Shown here: piece after piece, positions 11,786 through 20,406 of the stretch | How the letters are laid out: each line of letters begins with the position of its first letter | How positions within the stretch are numbered: the first letter of the stretch is position 1 | NCBI GenBank assembly: GCA_030427085.1 | Contig: JAUHXH010000004.1 | Location: 1 to 64,000, forward strand | Source: Gammaproteobacteria bacterium | GTDB taxonomy: Bacteria > Pseudomonadota > Gammaproteobacteria > Pseudomonadales > Halieaceae | DNA length: 64,000 nt | Direction: 5' to 3' | Program-made: the position numbers and the translations under genes | Notes under the pieces: model-generated | Seen by the model: only the letters and a program-made list of their open reading frames with translations | Database searches by the model: none | Told to the model about the DNA's origin: nothing

Positions 11786-12457
11786 ATGCGCCACTGGAGC
11801 CTGTACACCTTGCTGGTGTTAGCAGCCACCAACACCGTAGTCGTCGCCCAGGACGAAACGGGCTGCGAGTGCCTCTGGCAGGGGCCCTTCTCACAAGTGC
11901 AGGCCAACACCGATCTCGTTATCAGTGGCACCGTGGTCGCCAGCAAGGGGAATTCGGTCGATATTCGGGTCGACCGGAAAATGCGTGGGGCCGAGTTTTC
12001 ACCCCAGGTGCGTGTGTGGCTACAAACGGAGAATTACTGCCGACCAGCCGTTGAGCAGTTTCCCATCGGCGGGCAGTGGGTATTCGCACTGGAGCGTATC
12101 GAGGAGGATGTGCCGGGCGGCTTCAACCCCAGCACCCCCAACTACTCCTACGGGCGCATTGGCGACTACAGCCTGTCCAGTTGTGGCGGTTATTGGCTCA
12201 AGCAAGAAGGCCAACAGGTGACCGGAAACCTGGCGCCGCCGGCCCCGCGCTGGAATCACGAGCCAAAAATGTCACCGGTGCTGGTCGATCTGGTCGCGGC
12301 CTTTGTGGCCGGCGATACCGATGAAGACGCGCTGGTGGAGGCCGCCCGGGACGACCCCGAGTTGCGCCGGTTGCGGCTGAACACACGGGAATTTTTACGC
12401 GGTCTGGTGGAGTCGACAGATCCGGAAACGGCTGACGACGAGAACAACCCGCACTAG
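11786..12457 (+). CDS. Secreted NTR/TIMP-like protein, function unknown
   Basis: A 223-residue exported protein starting four bases after hemB, at ATG 11786. Residues 1-21 form a signal peptide ending VVVAQD. The mature N-terminus has C-x-C (C27, C29), then a segment of the form QANTDLVISGTVV. A C-x-C followed by an 'ADLVFxGTV' pattern is typical of TIMP/netrin-like OB folds, which is the basis for the tentative fold call. Two more cysteines (in YCRPA and LSSCGGYW) could form disulfides. The C-terminal 60 residues are acidic. Co-transcription with hemB is likely, but a link with haem synthesis is not shown. The stop overlaps the convergent Nudix gene by four bases. Confidence 0.75.
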   Translation: MRHWSLYTLLVLAATNTVVVAQDETGCECLWQGPFSQVQANTDLVISGTVVASKGNSVDIRVDRKMRGAEFSPQVRVWLQTENYCRPAVEQFPIGGQWVFALERIEEDVPGGFNPSTPNYSYGRIGDYSLSSCGGYWLKQEGQQVTGNLAPPAPRWNHEPKMSPVLVDLVAAFVAGDTDEDALVEAARDDPELRRLRLNTREFLRGLVESTDPETADDENNPH

Positions 12458-13071
12458 CGCCGCCACTTGGGTCGCTGGGGGTTTGGCCCCTCGACCACGT
12501 CCATTAATTCATCCAGCATCATTAACGACAAGCCCCAGATACGGCGCCCGCCGTAGTAGTAGCACGGCAGGGTGAGTGAGGTCCGACCCCGCTGCCAGTG
12601 CATGCGCTCGCGATTGTCGGTATCCAGCAAATAACCCAGCGGCACCCAGACCACTTCGGCTACTTCATAGTTGGGCGAAAATTCCGCTTCCCGGTCCAGC
12701 CGAAAGACGAAGGGCGAAACCGCCAGGCCGAACATACCGCGGCGGGGCCGCGCCCTGATCTCCGAGAGCCGCCCGATAGGAGCCGCCGTCGAGGGTAAGT
12801 CCAGACCAATCTCCTCGCGTGTTTCGCGCACTGCCACGGCAAAACCGTGAGCATCTTCCGGGTCCATGCGCCCTCCGGGAAAGGCCATCTGCCCCGACCA
12901 CGGATCCCCTTCGCGCTCTGCGCGTTTGATCATTAGAATACACAATCGCCCCTGCCGCTCGCGCAGGATCATCGCCACGGCGGACCGCTTCATCAACGGT
13001 CGCAGCCACTTCCGGGCCGGTCGGTGACGGGCCAGGCGATTCTCTATTTTGTGCAGGGACAGACTGGACAA
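12454..13071 (-). CDS. CoA pyrophosphatase-type Nudix hydrolase (NudL-like)
   Basis: Nudix hydrolase of the coenzyme A diphosphatase group; 205 aa. The Nudix region has FPGGRMDPED followed by VRETREEIGL, giving the catalytic REx2EExG pattern. The residue normally E in the generic box is alanine, as in NudL proteins. The segment LMIKRAEREGDPWSGQMAFP is typical of this subgroup. Predicted substrates are CoA, acetyl-CoA or oxidised CoA, split into phosphopantetheine and 3',5'-ADP. It is divergent from the ModF-like gene (76 bp gap) and convergent with the secreted NTR-like gene. Confidence 0.88.
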   Translation of the reverse strand: MSSLSLHKIENRLARHRPARKWLRPLMKRSAVAMILRERQGRLCILMIKRAEREGDPWSGQMAFPGGRMDPEDAHGFAVAVRETREEIGLDLPSTAAPIGRLSEIRARPRRGMFGLAVSPFVFRLDREAEFSPNYEVAEVVWVPLGYLLDTDNRERMHWQRGRTSLTLPCYYYGGRRIWGLSLMMLDELMDVVEGPNPQRPKWRR

Positions 13072-13147
13072 GGGGCTACCGCTACTGACAATACGCCCCG
13101 ATTAAGCCAGCCGTAAACGTCGCTGGCAAGGAAGGAAGCACCAAGCC

Positions 13148-14641
13148 ATGCCTGAAACACTGTTTGAACTGCGCGGCGTCAGCCTCACCTACCGCGCTCT
13201 GCCCGTGCTCAGGGAAATCGACTGGGCCCTGCGAGCCGGAGAGCAATGGGCAGTGCTGGGCCCCAATGGCGCGGGCAAAACGAGTCTGGCGCGAATTCTC
13301 GCGCGTCAGGTGAGCCACATCGGCGGCGATTTCCAGCGCGCTGAAACCCTGGCCCACCGGGGCGTGGGCTACGTGTGTTTCGAGCAACAGAAAACCCTCT
13401 GCGATCGTGACCGCAAGCTGGACGATTCTGAAACGCGCAACAACGCCTTCGACCCCGGCACCACCGTGGCCCAGGCGCTGCTGGGCAACCAGCCTGCCAC
13501 CGACGCCTTCCAGAACTGGATCGAGCGCCTGCGGATGGAGCACATTCTGCACCGCGGCCTGCGCTTCATATCCACCGGCGAAATGCGCAAAACCTTACTC
13601 GTCAAAGCACTGCTGGCGGAGCCGGCAGTGCTGATTCTGGACAGCCCCCTGGACGGGCTCGATCTGGCCGCGCAGGAACAGATGGGCACCATCCTCGCCG
13701 ATCTGCTGCAGTCCCCGATGGCGGTGTTGCTACTGTGCCGGGACCTTCAGGACATTCCGCCCGGCATCAGCCATGTGCTTGCCCTGAACGAAGGTCGGAT
13801 CCTGCGCAGTGGCATCGCCGAGGACGTACTCGCCGACCCCGAGGTGGTCGCGATCATGCAACCACCTCTGCCAGAGTTGTCCGCCTTGCCACCACAGTCA
13901 CCTCGCCCCTACAGCTTGCCCGAGGCCGAGCCACTGTTGCGCCTGCGGCAAGTCCACGTGCAGTACGGCGATACCCCGGTCCTGGACCAGGTGGACTGGA
14001 CCTTCGAGCGCGGCCAACACTGCCACGTGATTGGCCCGAATGGTTGCGGGAAAACCACCCTGCTCAGTCTCATCACCGGCGACAATCACAAGGCCTATGG
14101 TCAGGATATCGAGCTGTTCGGCAGACGCCGGGGCAGCGGTGAAAGCGTGTGGGAAATCAAGGAGAAGTTCGGCCAGGTGGACACTGCCTTGCACCTGAAC
14201 CACGTGCGCGGAATGAAAGCCTTGGAAGTCGTGATCTCCGGGTTCTTTGACAGTATCGGCCTCTACGACGATTGGGGCGAGCGCCAGCGTGCCCTCGCAC
14301 AGCACTGGCTGCGGGCGCTGGGCCTGCAGGCCTTCGAGCGCCAGGCCTTCGACGACCTGTCCTTTGGCATTCAGCGGATGGTGCTACTGGCGCGGGCGAT
14401 GGTGAAATCGCCAGCTATCTTGCTGCTCGACGAACCCTGTCTCGGACTCGATGCCCATCACCGCACATTGGTACTGCGCGCCATTGACCACATTGCCGCC
14501 AACAGCGACACCCAGATCATCTATGTCAGCCACAGTGAAGGCCAGGTACCGGCATGCATCAACCAGCGCCTGTCGTTCCAGCCGGGCGAGAAAAACTATC
14601 GTGTAACGCAAAACACGGTGACCGGGAGCACAACCCGGTAA
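13148..14641 (+). CDS. modF: ModF-like double ABC ATPase (no membrane partner)
   Basis: 497-residue protein with two ABC ATPase domains in tandem and no transmembrane segment. Walker A motifs are GPNGAGKT (38-45) and GPNGCGKT (296-303). Signature motifs are ISTGEMRKTLL (about 141-151) and LSFGIQRMVLL. The second site has a normal Walker B (LLLDEPCLGLD). The first reads VLILDSPLDGLD, with S166 where the catalytic glutamate belongs, so the first site may not hydrolyse ATP. LFGRRRGSGE matches E. coli ModF closely. ModF/PhrA is linked in the literature to molybdate transport or photorepair, but its role is poorly defined, and no mod genes are nearby. Confidence 0.88.
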   Translation: MPETLFELRGVSLTYRALPVLREIDWALRAGEQWAVLGPNGAGKTSLARILARQVSHIGGDFQRAETLAHRGVGYVCFEQQKTLCDRDRKLDDSETRNNAFDPGTTVAQALLGNQPATDAFQNWIERLRMEHILHRGLRFISTGEMRKTLLVKALLAEPAVLILDSPLDGLDLAAQEQMGTILADLLQSPMAVLLLCRDLQDIPPGISHVLALNEGRILRSGIAEDVLADPEVVAIMQPPLPELSALPPQSPRPYSLPEAEPLLRLRQVHVQYGDTPVLDQVDWTFERGQHCHVIGPNGCGKTTLLSLITGDNHKAYGQDIELFGRRRGSGESVWEIKEKFGQVDTALHLNHVRGMKALEVVISGFFDSIGLYDDWGERQRALAQHWLRALGLQAFERQAFDDLSFGIQRMVLLARAMVKSPAILLLDEPCLGLDAHHRTLVLRAIDHIAANSDTQIIYVSHSEGQVPACINQRLSFQPGEKNYRVTQNTVTGSTTR

Positions 14642-14711
14642 TTTCACAGTTCAAAAGCGCCTCGTGGCGGGGTACTCTTTATCGGCACCCCACTTGAGCG
14701 CACTGCCGACA

Positions 14712-15884
14712 ATGAACCCGGCCGACATGCTTCTGCTCTCGCTGGTATGTATCAGTCTGGCGTTGAGCGGCACTTTCCTGGTGGCCTGGTCTCTTTTTGA
14801 CCGAGCTCGCCATGCCCTGCTGTGGTGTCTCGCTTACTTCGGTATCGCCGTACAGTACTCCCTGAACATCATTCGCGCCGATCTGCCCTCGGCCGAGTTT
14901 TACTGGATAACCGCTTCGCTGGTCAGTGCCGTGGTGGTGACCCTGGCGCTATGGGGGCATCGCTCGCGCTTGCTCCTGCCCACACCGGCACCTGTTCTGG
15001 TGGTACCCATCCTGATCGTCGCTGTGCTCATCGTGGTAACAACCTTTGGCTTTCCCGAGACCAGCCTGCGAGTGGCAGTCTCGCCAACCTATACCGGCCT
15101 GACGATGAGCTACGTCGCCTGGCTGCTGTGGCATTGCGATAACAAACCACTGGTAATGCAAAAAATCGCCGCCCTGGTTCACCTCAGCTTTGGCCTCACC
15201 CAACTTGGCGCAGCCTGGGTTGCGGCAACCATGAGCTCGCCTCCCCTGCCCCAGGAACTGGCCAACTATCGCCTGCTGAATTTCTCCCTGATGCCGGCCT
15301 CTTTTGTCGCCATGGGAGTTTCGGTGTTTCTGCTGATGGCCTGCGACCTGTCACAGCGCCTGAGCAAAATGGCCCTGACCGATGCGCTCACTGGCGTAAC
15401 CAACCTGCGCGGCTTCGTAGAGGCGGCCCAGCGCGCGATGGCACTGTCACGGCGTTCCGGCCAGCCGCTGTCACTGGTATTGGTAGATCTGGACCACTTC
15501 AAACAGATCAACGACCACTACGGCCATGTGATGGGTGATCGGGCGCTGCGCCATATTGTTGCGGTGTTCAGCGTTCAGGTACGTCTGGAAGATGTAGTGG
15601 GCCGCGTGGGCGGTGAAGAATTTGCCCTGCTACTCACCGACCGTAACGCGGGCGAAGCGCGACAAATCGCCGAGCGACTGCGGCGCGCGATGGTGGACAA
15701 CCCCCTGAACGTGGGGCGGCGTGACATTCAGGTCACCGCCAGTTTTGGTGTGGCACAACTGGCCGAGGGGGAATCGTTCGAAGACTGGCGGGACCGCGCC
15801 GACAAGGCACTCTACCAGGCCAAAGCCGCCGGCCGGGACCAGACAGCCGTGGCGAGCAATTTACAAATCGCCGCCACTGGCTAG
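14712..15884 (+). CDS. Membrane-bound diguanylate cyclase (GGDEF)
   Basis: Makes cyclic di-GMP from two GTP. The 390-residue protein has six or seven predicted transmembrane helices in its first 220 residues, a probable membrane sensor without a named domain. A C-terminal GGDEF domain follows (about 230-385). The active-site motif is GGEEF, and an inhibitory RxxD site (RLED) lies five residues before it, so product inhibition is likely intact. No EAL domain is present. The ATG at 14712 is preferred to a GTG 48 bp upstream because it begins just before the first helix. It converges on the LpoP-like gene with three bases between. Confidence 0.92.
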   Translation: MNPADMLLLSLVCISLALSGTFLVAWSLFDRARHALLWCLAYFGIAVQYSLNIIRADLPSAEFYWITASLVSAVVVTLALWGHRSRLLLPTPAPVLVVPILIVAVLIVVTTFGFPETSLRVAVSPTYTGLTMSYVAWLLWHCDNKPLVMQKIAALVHLSFGLTQLGAAWVAATMSSPPLPQELANYRLLNFSLMPASFVAMGVSVFLLMACDLSQRLSKMALTDALTGVTNLRGFVEAAQRAMALSRRSGQPLSLVLVDLDHFKQINDHYGHVMGDRALRHIVAVFSVQVRLEDVVGRVGGEEFALLLTDRNAGEARQIAERLRRAMVDNPLNVGRRDIQVTASFGVAQLAEGESFEDWRDRADKALYQAKAAGRDQTAVASNLQIAATG

Positions 15885-15887
15885 CCC

Positions 15888-16310
15888 TCAGGGCAGGTAG
15901 CGGCGCAATTCCTTACACAAGCTCGCCTGGCTACAGTACAGCAATCCCCGCTCCGCACTTGCCGCCGACATGCCGGCATCGCCCATGGCGCCGTAAACAC
16001 GCGCCAGCTCCAGGTAGATTTCAGGGGCATCCCCATCGATGCGCTGGGCTCGCGACAGTAACGCTATGGCCTGCTGGTACTCACCGTCAGCAGCCTCGTC
16101 ACGGGCCCTGATTACCAGTGATTGCCAGGCCGGTGGATGGCTCGATGTGGTCGCTGCGGCCGGCGTACTGCCACCGCCGCCTTCGGAGGTGACTTCCTCG
16201 CCCACGGCGGTTTGTACCGGGGGCACGGCATCGCGTGAGGACGGAGCACTCCCACACGCCTGTAATACAAGTAGTAGCAGCACTGCGATCAAACGAACCG
16301 CGTGAGTCAT
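15888..16310 (-). CDS. lpoP: TPR outer-membrane lipoprotein, probable PBP1B activator (LpoP-like)
   Basis: 140-residue lipoprotein: hydrophobic signal, lipobox LQAC (Cys about residue 19), a low-complexity Ser/Gly/Thr linker of about 45 residues and a small TPR region (about 60-130) with two cysteines near the end. It starts two bases after the mrcB stop, so it is surely co-transcribed with the PBP1B gene. In Pseudomonas aeruginosa a TPR lipoprotein, LpoP, activates PBP1B from the outer membrane, and its gene is associated with the synthase gene. The linker suits spanning the periplasm. The functional call is inferred from architecture and position. Confidence 0.7.
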   Translation of the reverse strand: MTHAVRLIAVLLLLVLQACGSAPSSRDAVPPVQTAVGEEVTSEGGGGSTPAAATTSSHPPAWQSLVIRARDEAADGEYQQAIALLSRAQRIDGDAPEIYLELARVYGAMGDAGMSAASAERGLLYCSQASLCKELRRYLP

Positions 16311-16312
16311 CC

Positions 16313-18622
16313 CTATTTACCTCCAAATAAAGATTCAAACCAGTCCCGCAAGCCCGGCCGCCGGGTGTTGCGGCAGGGGGGGCCAGCCTTCGGCTCGGAA
16401 CCTCTGATAAAAGGTAGCAAGCGTGCGTCGGCGCACCCGTCATCCGTCAGCAAACCCGTGTCATCGTTCACATAACGTGCTTCCACCCCGTCGGGCATCC
16501 GATACAACAGCGGCTTGTGACTGGCCTGCGCCATAAACCGGGCCCACAGGGGCAGAGCGCCAGTGGCGCCGGTGAAGGGCGTTTCCCGGTTGTCGTCGTA
16601 GCCGATCCAGGTCACTGCCATCAGGTCACCGCTGAAGCCGGCAAACCAGGCGTCGCGCCCCTCGTTGGTGGTACCGGTTTTGCCGGCCACGGTGAAGCCT
16701 TGCTCAAGGTAGCGATACACGCCACGCCCGGTCCCCTCCTGCACCACCTCACGCAGGGCGTACTGCACCAGATGTGCAGCCTGCAAACTGACGGAGCGGT
16801 CGTAATACACCGGGTAGCGGCTCAAGGGCACACCGTCGGCATTCACCACCTCCCGGATACTGCGCAGTGGGGTACGGAAACCACCGGCGGCCAGGGTCTG
16901 GTACACCGCCGCCAGATCCATTGGCGAGTACGCACCTGCACCCAGAGTCAGCGCTGGCAGCGGTTGTAGGGTCTGTTCTATACCGAGACGGTTCAGGGCA
17001 TCAACCACCGTCTCGATACCCAGCTCCATGCCCAGGCGAGCTGTCGCCTGGTTATAGGAACTGGCCAGTGCCCGGTGCAATGGGACCTGGCCGTGGCTGC
17101 GACGGTCGAAATTGCGCGGGGCCCAGATGTTCCCGGCCCGGTCTGTAACTTCCAGCGGGCTGTCGTCGAGTTGAGTGGCGAGAGTGTAGCGCTGGGACTG
17201 TTCCAGTGCCGCCAGGTACACCGCGGGTTTAAATAGTGAACCTGCCGGTCGGCGGGCATCCAGGGCACGATTGAAGCCGGCGTAGCGAGACTGCCGACCA
17301 CCCGCCAGGGCCACCACTTCGCCGGTATCTGGCCGCGTGGCCACCGCGGCAGTTTCCAGTTCGCCGCCCGGGTCCAACTGTTCCATGCCGCTTTCGATGG
17401 TGGTTTCCAGGCTCGCCTGAACCAGCGGGTCAAACGCGGTGTAAATACTGAGCCCCTGCGTGGCGAGATCTTCTTCGCGGTATTCGTGGCGAAGTTGTCG
17501 CCGCACCAGATCCAGATAGGCCGGCCAGCTGTCGCGCCGGCGCACCCGTTGTTGCAGGCCAAGCGGCATGGCATCGGCAATGGTGGCGTGCTCGGCGCTG
17601 ATCACCCCCTGCTCGGCCATCACCTGCAACACCACTGACCGACGTTGGAGAGCACGCTCGGGATTACGCTGTGGGTTATAGAGTGAAGGGCCTTTGATCA
17701 TGCCCACCAACAGGGCCTGCTGGTGAATCCCCAACTCCGACAGCGGGCGATCAAAGTAGTGTCTGGCTGCCAATGCCACACCGTGCAGACCGCGCGGCCC
17801 TTCCTGTCCCAGATAGACCTCGTTGAGATAGGCTTCCAGGATCTGCGGTTTGCTGTAGTGAAACTCCAGTAGCACCGCCATCAGCGCCTCGCGCACTTTG
17901 CGCCACAGATTGCGCTGCGGTGTCAGGTAGTAGTTCTTCACCAGCTGCTGGGTGATGGTGCTGCCGCCAGCTACGACCTGGCCAGAACGGAGATTGCTCC
18001 ACAATGCGCGGGCTATACCGCGCAGGGAAATCCCGTGGTGTTTATAGAAAGCGCGATCTTCCACGGCGATGAGCGCCGCGATCATCTCAGGCGGGACGTC
18101 CTGTAACCGAACCAGCAGGCGATCCTCGCCGTGTGAGGGATAAATGCCACCGATGTGCACCGGCTCAAGCCGCATCAAACCGACATCACCCTCACCCCCG
18201 CGCAGCAGGTTCACCTGGCCATTACGCAGCTCCAGTTGCAGGCGTCGGGCGGGCTCGGGATCTTCTGCAAAGGCGAATCCACGGGTGTAAATATCGAAAC
18301 GACTGCCGTTGCGACTGCGTTGCCCCGGGCTTCGCACCGCCGACACCTGACGATAGCCGAGCAGGTCGAGCTCGTGCTCCAGATCCTCTACGCTCAGCAT
18401 CGCTCCGGGAAACAGCTCCAGCGGGCGTGCATACACCCGGGCGGGAATTTGCCATTTGCGCTCGTCGAAGGTGCTGGTGATCAGGGTATCCAGGTAGACG
18501 ACGTAGACCGCCAGCAACACCAGTCCTACCAGTGACAGTTTCAGCAGAAGTGGCAGCAGCCAGGCGCGTTTGCGCTGTGCCGGTTTGCGTCGCCGGGAGC
18601 GCCGGGTGGTTTTTTTAGCCAC
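16313..18622 (-). CDS. mrcB: Penicillin-binding protein 1B, bifunctional peptidoglycan synthase
   Basis: Class A PBP that polymerises glycan strands and cross-links them; 769 aa from the GTG at 18622. Order: a basic cytoplasmic tail (KKTTRRSRRRK), one transmembrane helix (about 22-45), a UB2H-like domain (about 50-130) that is the docking site for Lpo activators, a GT51 domain with catalytic E188 in VEDRAFYKHHG and GGSTITQQLVKN, and a transpeptidase domain. The transpeptidase motifs are S462-L-F-K, S522-Y-N and KTGT (about 648-651). The GTG start overlaps the MFS stop by eight bases. A TTG 72 bp upstream is less likely because it lies deep inside the MFS gene. Confidence 0.96.
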   Translation of the reverse strand: MAKKTTRRSRRRKPAQRKRAWLLPLLLKLSLVGLVLLAVYVVYLDTLITSTFDERKWQIPARVYARPLELFPGAMLSVEDLEHELDLLGYRQVSAVRSPGQRSRNGSRFDIYTRGFAFAEDPEPARRLQLELRNGQVNLLRGGEGDVGLMRLEPVHIGGIYPSHGEDRLLVRLQDVPPEMIAALIAVEDRAFYKHHGISLRGIARALWSNLRSGQVVAGGSTITQQLVKNYYLTPQRNLWRKVREALMAVLLEFHYSKPQILEAYLNEVYLGQEGPRGLHGVALAARHYFDRPLSELGIHQQALLVGMIKGPSLYNPQRNPERALQRRSVVLQVMAEQGVISAEHATIADAMPLGLQQRVRRRDSWPAYLDLVRRQLRHEYREEDLATQGLSIYTAFDPLVQASLETTIESGMEQLDPGGELETAAVATRPDTGEVVALAGGRQSRYAGFNRALDARRPAGSLFKPAVYLAALEQSQRYTLATQLDDSPLEVTDRAGNIWAPRNFDRRSHGQVPLHRALASSYNQATARLGMELGIETVVDALNRLGIEQTLQPLPALTLGAGAYSPMDLAAVYQTLAAGGFRTPLRSIREVVNADGVPLSRYPVYYDRSVSLQAAHLVQYALREVVQEGTGRGVYRYLEQGFTVAGKTGTTNEGRDAWFAGFSGDLMAVTWIGYDDNRETPFTGATGALPLWARFMAQASHKPLLYRMPDGVEARYVNDDTGLLTDDGCADARLLPFIRGSEPKAGPPCRNTRRPGLRDWFESLFGGK

Positions 18623-19814
18623 GGAGCGTAAACGTTCCCGCAAGATAGACCAGCGCCACGGCCACCAGCCCATACCAGGCAGCGGTATAGCCAAACGTGG
18701 TCAGTATCGTGCCCGTGATCAGCGGGCCCGCCACGCGCCCCCAGGACGCCGCTGAGCCCATCGTACCCAGCATCCGACCCCGCCAGGGGACCGGCGTGCG
18801 ACGGGAGGTGATGCTGTTCAGCAAAGGCATGCACAGGGTTCCGCCCGACAGGGCAATGAAAATCGCTGCGATCATCCAGGGCATCAATCCGGCATTGGCG
18901 GCCATCAGCAAGCCCACCGCCAGACTCCCTACCCCGAGGCGCAGAAAACGGCGTTCGCCCAGTAGCGAGGTCACCGGGCCCATCAACCCACCCTGCAGCA
19001 CGACCATGATGGCACCCTGAATACCGAACACCACGCCCACTTCGCGCGCACCCCAATTCAGGCTGTCGCCGACCCACAAGGGGAAGATGTATGTGGTGGA
19101 GGAGATACAGATGTTGTGCAGCACATATTGGCCCAGCAGCAATCGATTGCCACTGCGACGCAACATCTCGGGCAGTGACACCGAATCGCTTTCGCGGCTA
19201 TCGCGCCGCAGGGCCTCGCGTCGTTCACGGTTGAGGGATTCAGGCAGGAAAACAGCCGTGGCAACGATGGCCGCCAGAGACATTCCGCCGGCAACGATAC
19301 AGGGCAAGGTGAAACTGGCCTCGGGGCCGGACAACAGGCCTCCCAGAAAGGGCCCCAGGACCATGCCAAGACCAAAAGCAGCGCCGATCATCCCCATGCC
19401 GCGAGCGCGGTTTTCGGGGCCGGTAATATCCGCCACCATCGCCGATGCCACGCCGTAGTTGCCAGCCATCAACCCCGCGAAACCACGGGACAGAAACACC
19501 AGCCACAGGCTGTCGGCAAACGCCAGGATCAGATACGAGCAGACCGACCCTGAGAGGCAGATCATCAGTACCGGTTTGCGCCCGATACGATCGGACAGCC
19601 GCCCCCACCAGGGCCCGCACAGCCCGGCCCCCACCGCATAGGTGGCGATAATCAGCGCGATGTCCAGCTTGTCTGCCCCCAACTGGGGCGAGAGAAACGG
19701 GAGAATCGGGATGACGATGCCGAAACCGATCAGGTCCAGCAGGACTGTTCCAAAAAGAATGGGCAAGGATGGTTTGGATTGCCGTGCGCACGCGCCTGCT
19801 GCTGCGTCCGACAT
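18615..19814 (-). CDS. MFS transporter, TetA-like drug/H+ antiporter family
   Basis: 399-residue inner-membrane protein with twelve predicted helices, of the DHA1 efflux type. Motif A between helices 2 and 3 reads WGRLSDRIGRKPVLM. A PxxP-like start of helix 1 (FGIVIPILPFLSP) and GMVLGPFLGGLL in helix 5 are also typical. The substrate cannot be told from sequence. It is the first gene of a transcript with mrcB and the LpoP-like gene, with an eight-base overlap to mrcB, an unusual partner for a wall synthase. Confidence 0.88.
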   Translation of the reverse strand: MSDAAAGACARQSKPSLPILFGTVLLDLIGFGIVIPILPFLSPQLGADKLDIALIIATYAVGAGLCGPWWGRLSDRIGRKPVLMICLSGSVCSYLILAFADSLWLVFLSRGFAGLMAGNYGVASAMVADITGPENRARGMGMIGAAFGLGMVLGPFLGGLLSGPEASFTLPCIVAGGMSLAAIVATAVFLPESLNRERREALRRDSRESDSVSLPEMLRRSGNRLLLGQYVLHNICISSTTYIFPLWVGDSLNWGAREVGVVFGIQGAIMVVLQGGLMGPVTSLLGERRFLRLGVGSLAVGLLMAANAGLMPWMIAAIFIALSGGTLCMPLLNSITSRRTPVPWRGRMLGTMGSAASWGRVAGPLITGTILTTFGYTAAWYGLVAVALVYLAGTFTLRG

Positions 19815-19881
19815 TCCCCTGTGTGATCACCTGAGACCGGTTATGATATAGGCTTACCGTCCGCAACCCAACTGTCGAACC

Positions 19882-20400
19882 ATGCCTGTTGCCACCACTG
19901 ACCGCCTCAGTATCGAATTGCTGACCTCCCAGGACGGTGGCTTTATGCTGGAGTTACTCAACGACCCGGCTTTCATTCGCAACATTGCAGACCGCGGTGT
20001 GCGCACGCTGGATCAGGCGCGCGACTATCTCGAGAGTGGCCCGCTGGCCAGTTACCGCGAACACGGTTTTGGCATGTATGCCCTGCGGTTGAAAGACGAC
20101 GGCACCACCATTGGCCTGTGCGGCCTGGTCAAACGCCCCAGCCTGGACCACCCGGATATTGGTTATGCGTTGCTGCCCGACTGGCGGCAGCAGGGATTCG
20201 CACTGGAAGCGTCACTGGCAGTGCGAGATCTGGCGGTGAACAAACTAGGGCTGGATCACCTGCTCGCCATCGTCAGCCCCCACAACCTGGCGTCGCGCGC
20301 ACTGCTGGAAAAACTGGGGCTGCGTGAAAACGGATCGGTGCGGCTGACGCCGGAGGATGAGCCGGTGTGTCTGTATGAATGGCAGGCGGGCGCCGCCTGA
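19882..20400 (+). CDS. GNAT-family N-acetyltransferase (RimJ/RimL type)
   Basis: 172-residue cytoplasmic acetyltransferase. It begins RLSIELLTSQDGGFMLELLN, as RimJ/RimL-like GNATs do, and has the acetyl-CoA-binding region LLPDWRQQGFALEASLAV, then NLASRALLEKLGL. The family acetylates N-termini of ribosomal proteins or small molecules; the substrate is unknown here. A possible -10 TATGAT lies at 19842-19847. Divergent from the MFS gene and convergent with the YbaY-META gene. Confidence 0.88.
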   Translation: MPVATTDRLSIELLTSQDGGFMLELLNDPAFIRNIADRGVRTLDQARDYLESGPLASYREHGFGMYALRLKDDGTTIGLCGLVKRPSLDHPDIGYALLPDWRQQGFALEASLAVRDLAVNKLGLDHLLAIVSPHNLASRALLEKLGLRENGSVRLTPEDEPVCLYEWQAGAA

Positions 20401-20406
20401 TCTAGC

